From Flavobacterium amniphilum (lineage in GTDB: Bacteria; Bacteroidota; Bacteroidia; Flavobacteriales; Flavobacteriaceae), in NCBI RefSeq assembly GCF_023634845.1, contig NZ_JAMLJL010000007.1:124001-188000 (forward strand): a DNA stretch of 64,000 nucleotides, in the 5' to 3' direction. Shown piece after piece: positions 57,955 through 64,000 of this stretch; the first letter of the stretch is position 1, and each line of letters opens with the position of its first letter. The position numbers and the translations under genes are program-made. The notes under the pieces were generated by a model. The model saw only the letters and a list, made by a program, of their open reading frames with translations, was not told where the DNA came from and searched no databases.

Positions 57955-59151
57955 ATGAAAGAGTATATCCGTGTCGGAACCGAGTATTTCAAGGAAGTAC
58001 TGTGTCCATTAATGAGTGGTGATAATATGAAATCATTGATAAAATGGAATAAAGCAACCATTATTGATGATTTTGGAAAAGAAAGCATACAGCAGATTAA
58101 GAAGTATGAAACCTTTTGTACGTTTCCTTCCCACATCAATTACCAAAGAGAGATCAATAACTTTTACAATAAGTATGAACCGCCTTCATATTCTATTAAT
58201 GAAAAAGGCAGTTGGGAGAATATTAAATTCTTTTTGCAGCATATTTTCGGAGAGCAATATGAATTAGGGTTAGACTACTTAACTATCCTTTGAAAATATC
58301 CCAGTCAAATCTTACCGATATTGTGTTTGGTAAGTGTGGAGCGAAATACAGGGAAAAGTACTTTCCTGAAATTCTTAAAGCTAATCTTTGAAGGTAATAT
58401 GACAATCAATAAGAACGAAGACTTCAGGAGTCGTTTTAATTCTGATTGGGCAGGGAAATTGATTGTGGCGGTTGATGAAGTATTATTGGATAAGAAAGAG
58501 GACAGTGAGCGCATTAAAAATCTTTCAACGTCTAATCATTACAAGTTGGAAGGAAAAGGAGTAGATAAAGCCGAAATCGAGTTTTTTGGCAAGTTTATCC
58601 TGTGTTCCAATAACGAAGAAAACTTTATCAAGATTGATGATTTGGAAATCAGGTATTGGGTAATTAAGGTTAATCCTTTTACACAAGAAAACCCGGACTT
58701 GTTAAAGCAAATGAGAAACGAGATTTCAGCTTTTACTTATTATCTAACGCATAGGGAAGTAAAAGCTCCAAGGACAACCAGAATGTGGTTTTCTAAAGAG
58801 TTGATTTATACCAAAGCCTTAGATGTTTTAATCAAAGGAAACAGAAGTACAATTGAAAAAGAGATTGAGGAATTCATAATTGAACAATTCCATACACTTG
58901 AATTAGATGAATTGTATTACACGACAAAGGATTTACACGACCAATTAAACCTTGCCAATATTAGGGTAGGAAAGAGTTATGTATCAAAGATTATTACAGA
59001 GAATTTTAAACTAGAACCCAAAAACAGCAGCTACAATTTTTATAGTCTGGATTTATCCACAATGAACCAGGACAAATGGGGTGTTTATACTGAAAGTAGA
59101 AAGGGAAGATTCTATACATTCAAAAGGAGTCAATTTATTAAAAACTGTTGA
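57955..59151 (+). pseudogene. Primase-helicase (DUF5906-like) gene broken by one in-frame stop
   Basis: The frame is open except for a TGA at 58291-58293, and reading resumes without a shift. The part before the stop ends 'GLDYLTIL', and the part after it continues 'KYPSQILPILCLVS', which is how intact relatives read through this point. The second part contains the P-loop 'ERNTGKSTFLKFL', the Walker B-like 'LIVAVDEVLL' and sensor 'KFILCSNNEEN'. This is the replication ATPase of Bacteroidota phage-like or mobile elements. Apart from the stop it appears complete. The 130 bases upstream contain only a remnant frame ending in a stop at 57949. Confidence 0.82.
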
Positions 59152-59337
59152 TTTGTTGACAAATGAGCAAAAAGTCAATAAATACAATGCTTTACATGTC
59201 AACAGCCTATCAACTTTGCGTCAACAAATCAAATTTATAGTTTTACTTTACTTTTTTTGTTGACAGTTTGTTGACGGTTGGTTGAAGTTTAAAGCCAATA
59301 AATACAGGCGATTACAGACTATTGTCAACAAATCAAC
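59150..59337. repeat. Iteron-like cluster of GTTGAC/GTCAAC boxes
   Basis: An 11-bp motif GATTTGTTGAC occurs at 59150-59160 and as its reverse complement at 59220-59230 and 59324-59334. Further GTTGAC/GTCAAC hexamers are at 59198, 59259 and 59270. A second repeat, AAAGYCAATAAATACA, is at 59171 and 59291. The cluster lies directly after the primase-helicase pseudogene, where a replication origin or initiator site would be expected. Confidence 0.65.
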
Positions 59338-59682
59338 AAAATCAACACATTTTTCACTATAACTGCTAAGTGTTACAATTCAAGACTACAAACTAAGTAA
59401 TCATATATCGGCTTTAACAACTTCTGCAACCAAATAAGAGCAACCAGTTTTTATATTTGGTTGCAACTGGTTTATTATTGCTTGATAAGCTAACTGTTTT
59501 ATTTTTTAGCTTTCTTACTTAGTTTAATGGAATAATTGCAACTGGATTTTTCAACTGGTTGCAACCAGTTTTTCATTATTGCAATGCCATTGCAATTGAA
59601 TAATAGAATCATTGCAATGATAATTGTGATGCGTTTAATTTTGAGAAATTGCTGTTGTATGGCGTTTTTCTTTGTTCGGATA
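59338..59682. other. Gene-free stretch with TTGCAACC palindromes
   Basis: No gene is apparent in this 345-base stretch. It contains the perfect 18-bp palindrome AACTGGTTGCAACCAGTT at 59553-59570, further partial copies (near 59437-59475 and 59535-59546) and several TTGCAAT boxes around 59578-59620. It may be regulatory or replication-related; nothing decides this. Confidence 0.6.
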
Positions 59683-60306
59683 TTATTTACTTTTAAAATT
59701 TTTCCAAATGAGATAAAGTTCTTCAACTTCTTCTTTGCTAAAATTCTTTTCCCAAAGGTCACAATTGCCCATATACGTCATGCATTCTCCAAATTTCAAG
59801 TATTGGGTTTGAGGAATTTCATTTTTTGCCAAACATTTTTTTAAAATATCAAGTCTTCTTTTCTCATCCTCTTTGATAATATTATCTATTTGCTCGATTT
59901 CTTTAGATGTATAGTTCTCATTAATTTCTTTGAGTTTCTTCAATTCCGTCCAGTGCTTTCTTGCGTCCATTCCTTGGTCAACTCTTCTGAAACGGTTTTT
60001 GTTCAAGGCTAATCTTAATGGTTCCTTTCTTTGGTAGTCAATTCCGTTATTTTTTAATTCTGCCCAAAATTTTTCTGTGTCAGGATTTATACTTTCATTC
60101 CAATAAGTCAAAATCCCATTTTCTAAGCATTTTAGACCATATGAATTCATTTTGGTTTCTTTTTCTAAAGAATCTCTCGTATATTTTGACAAGTTTTTAA
60201 ACGCTTCTTTTGTCTTTTCGTCCAATATCGTAGAACCGTCAATAACTCTGTCATTGATTTTTATTGTCAATATGAGTTTTTCAATGTTTACTAAAGTTGT
60301 TATCAT
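59683..60306 (-). CDS. Hypothetical cytoplasmic protein in a cassette-like unit
   Basis: This 207-residue protein is not recognised. It is charged, largely helical, has no signal peptide and contains 'GMDARKHWTELKKL' and 'MTYMGNCDLWEKNFS'. Its ATG lies five bases after a leader motif (TGCCYTATAACGTTCC complement) that also precedes the next gene upstream. The two look like separate cassettes inserted one after another. The product may be an orphan accessory protein. Confidence 0.65.
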   Translation of the reverse strand: MITTLVNIEKLILTIKINDRVIDGSTILDEKTKEAFKNLSKYTRDSLEKETKMNSYGLKCLENGILTYWNESINPDTEKFWAELKNNGIDYQRKEPLRLALNKNRFRRVDQGMDARKHWTELKKLKEINENYTSKEIEQIDNIIKEDEKRRLDILKKCLAKNEIPQTQYLKFGECMTYMGNCDLWEKNFSKEEVEELYLIWKNFKSK

Positions 60307-60311
60307 AAAGT

Positions 60312-60335
60312 TTTTAAAATGCCTTATAACGTTCC
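60312..60335 (-). repeat. Cassette leader motif, copy 1
   Basis: Read on the minus strand, GGAACGTTATAAGGC is followed by ATTTTAAAA, directly before the start of the 207-residue gene. It matches 60921-60944 at 23 of 24 positions. Confidence 0.8.
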
Positions 60336-60465
60336 GCGCTAAACGTAGGTTGAGATTAAGAAAGGCTAAACTTTCGATTAAAAACTAATTTTTCAAATAC
60401 AAGCCCATTTTTAAATTAAGCCAAATACCCAGCTTGCTTGTAGCGTGTGTTATAGAGCGCTTTTT
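60336..60465 (-). other. Cassette spacer with imperfectly inverted ends (attC-like candidate)
   Basis: On the minus strand this spacer starts CTATAACACACGCTA just after the lipoprotein gene and ends TTTAGCGCGGAACGTTATAAG, so its ends can pair (TATAAC with GTTATA; CGCTA with TAGCG). It holds no gene. The paired-end structure resembles recombination spacers of gene cassettes, but the core bases do not match canonical attC. Confidence 0.4.
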
Positions 60466-60468
60466 TAG

Positions 60469-60912
60469 CTATTGTTTTTTTGTCGGATCAAATCCATACA
60501 TAAAATTATTCAAATGTCCGCCAGAACTTTCAAGTCCAACGATATCCATTATTTCTTCAAAATATTCACAAACTCTTTCGCGGTCTTCTGTGTCAAGATT
60601 CATATATACATCTGAAAATCTGTTAAGTCCATTTTTAATTGCATTTTGATAATCTTCGTCAGTTGCCTTTCCAGTTTCTGCTATTTTTTTAAAATCGTCA
60701 ACCACAAGATTTAACTTTTCGGTTAAAATAGGTTTAAGTTTTGGGTCAGCAATTCCAGGATAAAATATTTTAGGGTCTTCCAAGAATTTTTCTTTGCTTT
60801 TAAATTCTTCAAATTTTGTCATTGCTTTTTCAGGTGTTTTTATTTGTCCTTGTCCACATGAAGCGAACAGAAGTAATGTAATTCCAAATAATTTGTTTGC
60901 TATTTTCTTCAA
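60469..60912 (-). CDS. Small lipoprotein (DUF4844-like)
   Basis: This 147-residue lipoprotein begins at a TTG giving MKKIANKLFGITLLLFASC, with the lipidated cysteine at the end of that segment. A longer frame from an upstream ATG is rejected because it would run through the cassette leader motif. The mature part, with 'IFYPGIADPKLKPILTEKLN' and 'LDTEDRERVCEYFEEIMDIV' ('DTEDRERVCEYFE'), resembles DUF4844 proteins; that name is from memory. The function is unknown. Confidence 0.72.
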   Translation of the reverse strand: MKKIANKLFGITLLLFASCGQGQIKTPEKAMTKFEEFKSKEKFLEDPKIFYPGIADPKLKPILTEKLNLVVDDFKKIAETGKATDEDYQNAIKNGLNRFSDVYMNLDTEDRERVCEYFEEIMDIVGLESSGGHLNNFMYGFDPTKKQ

Positions 60913-60920
60913 TATGTTTC

Positions 60921-60944
60921 TTTTAAAATGCCCTATAACGTTCC
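60921..60944 (-). repeat. Cassette leader motif, copy 2
   Basis: GGAACGTTATAGGGC followed by ATTTTAAAA on the minus strand, directly upstream of the TTG start of the lipoprotein gene. One mismatch to the copy at 60312-60335. Confidence 0.8.
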
Positions 60945-61026
60945 ACAGCTTGGCGCAGTAGTGCTGCATGGAACTATTATTTCTTGCTAAAATAAGATTT
61001 TTCAGCGGAAAATAGAACATTGTTAC

Positions 61027-61188
61027 TTATTGTAAATAGTAAAACAGGCTTATTCCTATTCCAGTTACCATCGCTAAAATTCCAAGTATATCATTATATC
61101 TGAGAATGTTATTTTTTACAAGGTATCTGGCAAGCCTATCAATAGGATGCCAAACAATAAAATGGGTAAAAATTTCATATGTAATAAC
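61027..61188 (-). pseudogene. Remnant of a small membrane-protein frame
   Basis: An open frame of about 53 codons without a start codon encodes 'WHPIDRLARYLVKNNILRYN' followed by a hydrophobic 'ILAMVTGIGISLFYYLQ' and a stop. It lies downstream of the C39 exporter. It looks like the end of a small membrane protein that has lost its beginning; a real short gene with a non-standard start is also possible. Confidence 0.35.
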
Positions 61189-61254
61189 TCATTTAATTTT
61201 GTGAATGTTATATACATAAGCATTTCTAAGCAAATAGTCCGGGGATGAAAATAT

Positions 61255-63405
61255 TTAAACCAAACTTTGTTTACTCCATAGTTCAGAATATTTTCCTTCT
61301 TGAGACAATAGCATTGAGTGATTGCCTTGTTCTACGATAGTTCCGTTTTCCATTACCAATATAGTATCTGCATTAGCAATTGTACTTAACCGATGCGCAA
61401 TAACGATAACCGTTTTACCCTGTGCTTTGAAATCATTTATTACTTTCTGAACTAATTTTTCAGATTGTGTATCAAGTGAAGAAGTTGCCTCGTCCATCAG
61501 CAAGATTTCTGGATTTTTATATAAAGCTCGGGCAATTGCAATGCGCTGTTTTTGTCCGCCTGAAAGCATTGCTCCATTTTCTCCTACTTGTGTATTGAAT
61601 CCATTGGGCATTTTCTCGACAAAATCGGTTATTCCCAACTGGTTGCACAAATCAACAACCAGTTGCACATTTGGAAATGCATCACCTAAAGCTATATTCT
61701 CGATTATATTTCCTGAAAAAAGGTTCAGCTCTTGCGGAATTACTCCAATGCATTTTCTTAAACTTTGATAATTGATGTATTGCAAATCATAGTTACCCAT
61801 ATAGATTTTTCCTTCTTTTACAGGATATAAATTTTGTAGAAGTGAAATCAAAGTGGTTTTCCCGCTTCCACTTTCGCCAACTATGGCGGTTGTTTCATTC
61901 TTTTTGAATGTTGCATTAAAATTGGTAAAAACTTCCTGCCTAGAACCGTATCTGAACGTTACATTCTCAAACCGTATATCTCCAATATTTTCAGGTTTTA
62001 AATCGAATGTATTTTCATTCTCTTCACGCTCTAAATCCATAATCTCAAATAACCTGTCAGCCGCAATAAGCGCATTTTGAGCCGTTTTGTTCATGCTTAC
62101 CAAAGAAGCAACCGGTGAAGTAAAATATCCTATCAAAGCATAAAAAGAAAACAATTCGCCAGGTGTGATTTCCCTGTCAATCACATAGCCTGACCCAATC
62201 CATAATAAAACTAGTGTGAAAATGGATGCCAAAAACTGAGTTGAAGTTCCTGAAAAAACACCATTTAATCCTGATTTATAAATGGAGAAAAGAAGTTTTA
62301 CAAACCGGTTTTCGGTTTTAATGTTAGAAAATTCTTCAATCCCGAATTCTTTAACCGTTCGGATATGGGTAATACTTTCAACCAATTGTGTTTGTAAATC
62401 GGCTGCGTTTTCCATGATATTCCGTTCTACTTTTCTATTGAATTTGTTTAACAGAAAATAGATTAAACCATAAAATGGAATTACTAATAATACTACCAAA
62501 GCTAATTTCCAATAATAGGTAAACATTAGCGTAAATGAAAAGATAACAATAAACACATTGACAATCATTTCAATCGCTACTTCATTGATAAATGAACGGA
62601 TTTTCACTGCATCATTGATTCTTGAAGTGATTTCACCTATTTGCATCGTGTCAAAAAAGCGCTGTGGCAATTGAAGTAAATGTTTGTAGTAACCCAGTAT
62701 TAATCTGGCATCAATTAATTGCCCGGTCTTGATTACAAAAATGCTCTTTTTTGAGCCTATGTAAGCTTGCAGTAAAATAATTCCAACCATTGAAATACTC
62801 AACAGATTAAGTAAGTTGCGATTGCCGTCAACCAAAACATAATCGGTTATTTTCTGGACATAAATAGACATAGCCAATCCCAGTATGGTAAAAACAATTG
62901 CGCCGACTAATGCCTGAACCAAGATACTTTTATGGGGTTGTATCAAATCCCAAAAACGTTTCAACGGAGTCACTTTATCATTGTAGGTTTTGAAATCATC
63001 ATTTTTGGCAAATAAAATCAACACTCCTGTCCATACTTTTTGAAAGTCGTCATAGTTATAGATTTTCATTTTGCCCAAAGCCGGATCCATTACCTCAATT
63101 TTGTCTTTACTCACAGCATAAATCACTACGTAATGATGCAATTGTTCTTTGACTACTATATGTGCTATGGAGGGCAAAGGAATTTTATCCAATGAATCAA
63201 TACCTCCTTTCACACCTTTGGCGGAGAAACCCATTTTTTCAGCAGCTTCAATAATGCCCAAAACGTTAGTACCTCGCTTGTCTGTATTGGCGTATTGACG
63301 AATGCGGGCAATGGGAATATTTACTTTATAGTGATTGCCTATGGATGCTAAACAAGCCGCTCCACAATCCTTGATATCGTGTTGTTTTATTTTTATTGAT
63401 GCCAT
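61255..63405 (-). CDS. C39 peptidase-containing ABC exporter
   Basis: This 716-residue transporter cleaves leader peptides and exports the product. The N-terminal C39 peptidase has the catalytic Cys14 in 'QHDIKDCGAACLASI' and His in 'LHHYVVIY', followed by 'MDPALG'. Six membrane helices span about residues 155-430. The nucleotide-binding domain has Walker A 'GESGSGKTT', signature 'LSGGQKQR', Walker B 'ILLMDEATSSLD' and 'AHRLSTI'. The start is the ATG giving 'MASIKIKQHD'; a longer frame overlaps the HlyD gene. The HlyD partner lies 20 bases upstream. Its substrate is likely a double-glycine-type peptide; none is adjacent in the window. Confidence 0.94.
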   Translation of the reverse strand: MASIKIKQHDIKDCGAACLASIGNHYKVNIPIARIRQYANTDKRGTNVLGIIEAAEKMGFSAKGVKGGIDSLDKIPLPSIAHIVVKEQLHHYVVIYAVSKDKIEVMDPALGKMKIYNYDDFQKVWTGVLILFAKNDDFKTYNDKVTPLKRFWDLIQPHKSILVQALVGAIVFTILGLAMSIYVQKITDYVLVDGNRNLLNLLSISMVGIILLQAYIGSKKSIFVIKTGQLIDARLILGYYKHLLQLPQRFFDTMQIGEITSRINDAVKIRSFINEVAIEMIVNVFIVIFSFTLMFTYYWKLALVVLLVIPFYGLIYFLLNKFNRKVERNIMENAADLQTQLVESITHIRTVKEFGIEEFSNIKTENRFVKLLFSIYKSGLNGVFSGTSTQFLASIFTLVLLWIGSGYVIDREITPGELFSFYALIGYFTSPVASLVSMNKTAQNALIAADRLFEIMDLEREENENTFDLKPENIGDIRFENVTFRYGSRQEVFTNFNATFKKNETTAIVGESGSGKTTLISLLQNLYPVKEGKIYMGNYDLQYINYQSLRKCIGVIPQELNLFSGNIIENIALGDAFPNVQLVVDLCNQLGITDFVEKMPNGFNTQVGENGAMLSGGQKQRIAIARALYKNPEILLMDEATSSLDTQSEKLVQKVINDFKAQGKTVIVIAHRLSTIANADTILVMENGTIVEQGNHSMLLSQEGKYSELWSKQSLV

Positions 63406-63425
63406 TTTGAAGTTTATAAGATTGC

Positions 63426-64000
63426 TTATCGGGTAGAAATAATCTTCGGATTCAGCCAATCATCCACTTTATCAAACAACAAATCATATAAACTCCTACG
63501 TGTTATGATATACCTTGCAGTAAGTGTCATTCCATTGGAAATTTGAGTTTTATATCCCGATTTAAGTTGCATTGTTTTTGAGTTCAAATTGCAGCGTACT
63601 TTGAAGAAAGCCTGATTTTCCTGAAGTGTAATATTTTTGTCAATGTCAAAAACTTTTCCTTCTAATAATCCCCATTGGTTATAATTGAAAGCATCTATTT
63701 GAAATTTAACCGATTGATTTGTTTTGATTAACCCAACGTCATCTGGAGAAACAGTGCATTCAACAATTAGGTTGTCAATTGGAGAAATGGTTGCAACTGG
63801 TTGGGAAGCGTTTAGAAAAGAACCTATCTGAATACCTGAAAAATTTTCGATAGTTCCTGTAACCGGAGCAACAACAAAATAACTTTCTGCTTCAGTATCT
63901 ATTTTATTCAGAGTACCCGATAAGTTTTTTGATTTCTCCTGCAATTCCCTACATCGGTTCTGCCATTGTGCTTTTTGACTTTTATCTAATATCGATAAAG
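63426..64000 (-). CDS. HlyD-family membrane fusion protein, C-terminal part
   Basis: This is the C-terminal part of the periplasmic adaptor of the C39 exporter. It continues past the right edge of the window, so the start is not seen; an internal TTG at 63944 is not taken as the start. Visible are the end of a coiled coil ('KAQWQNRCRELQEKSKNL'), the lipoyl-type domain ('YFVVAPVTGTIENFSGIQIG'), a beta-barrel and a C-terminal 'MTLTARYIITRRSLYDLLFDK', which is typical of bacteriocin-type HlyD proteins. It couples the inner-membrane exporter to an outer-membrane channel. Stop-to-start distance to the ABC gene is 20 bases. Confidence 0.93.
   Translation of the reverse strand, partial: LSILDKSQKAQWQNRCRELQEKSKNLSGTLNKIDTEAESYFVVAPVTGTIENFSGIQIGSFLNASQPVATISPIDNLIVECTVSPDDVGLIKTNQSVKFQIDAFNYNQWGLLEGKVFDIDKNITLQENQAFFKVRCNLNSKTMQLKSGYKTQISNGMTLTARYIITRRSLYDLLFDKVDDWLNPKIISTR

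Noticed and set aside
58291..58293. TGA recoded as a sense codon
   Set aside because: All other genes use TGA only as stop, or not within frames, and the element is otherwise decayed; a nonsense mutation is simpler.

Overview
This window reads as chromosome of a low-GC Bacteroidota, most likely a Flavobacterium-like Flavobacteriaceae. The signs are TAnnTTTG-type promoters, a T9SS C-terminal sorting domain, a TonB-dependent receptor, a GLxGG-type leader peptide and gene orders such as tpx-dgkA-ftsK-lolA-lptF/G-ribB and pabB-dinB-tilS-dsbD. No phage structural genes, rRNA or CRISPR array were seen. One tRNA (Ser, UGA) is present.

Layout. 1-16.5 kb: end of a TonB receptor, a prolyl oligopeptidase, an AIM24-like protein, a secreted LamG/T9SS protein with a LytTR regulator and propeller sensor kinase, miaE, a glycosyltransferase and a large hybrid sensor kinase. 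16.5-21.9 kb: a recombination hotspot around a zinc metallopeptidase. It is bracketed by two arrays of related 21-bp repeats, and the 3' end of the peptidase gene occurs three times. Between the copies sit small unknown genes, a membrane protein and an SDR/DUF2867 pair. 21.9-30.4 kb: comM and dsbD, once adjacent, are separated by a 4.7-kb island flanked by perfect 179-bp direct repeats. The island carries a TssD (Hcp-like) tube protein fused to a metzincin-type protease domain, a lipoprotein, a membrane protein paralogous to the one in the first hotspot, and a zinc-finger (HNH-like) protein. I read this as an acquired type VI effector-immunity module, with an orphan immunity homologue in the neighbouring hotspot. 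30.4-46.9 kb: housekeeping genes (tilS, pabB, lpdA, an Lrp regulator, an RluA-type enzyme, an APC permease) and secreted or lipoproteins. 44.7-50 kb: an oxidative-stress cluster with katG, a 2-Cys peroxiredoxin, a thioredoxin-like protein and tpx. 50-56 kb: the ftsK-lolA-lptF/G-ribB block. 56-61 kb: a decayed element next to tRNA-Ser with an excisionase-like HTH protein, a primase-helicase broken by one in-frame stop, an iteron-like region and two cassette-like small genes sharing a 5' leader. 61-64 kb: a C39-peptidase ABC exporter and its HlyD partner, a peptide-export system. A six-cysteine leader-type peptide gene lies about 21 kb away.

The most novel item is the TssD-metzincin fusion with its candidate immunity genes, together with the evidence that the modules arrived by recombination events that duplicated host gene ends. 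The window does not show whether this strain has a type VI apparatus.
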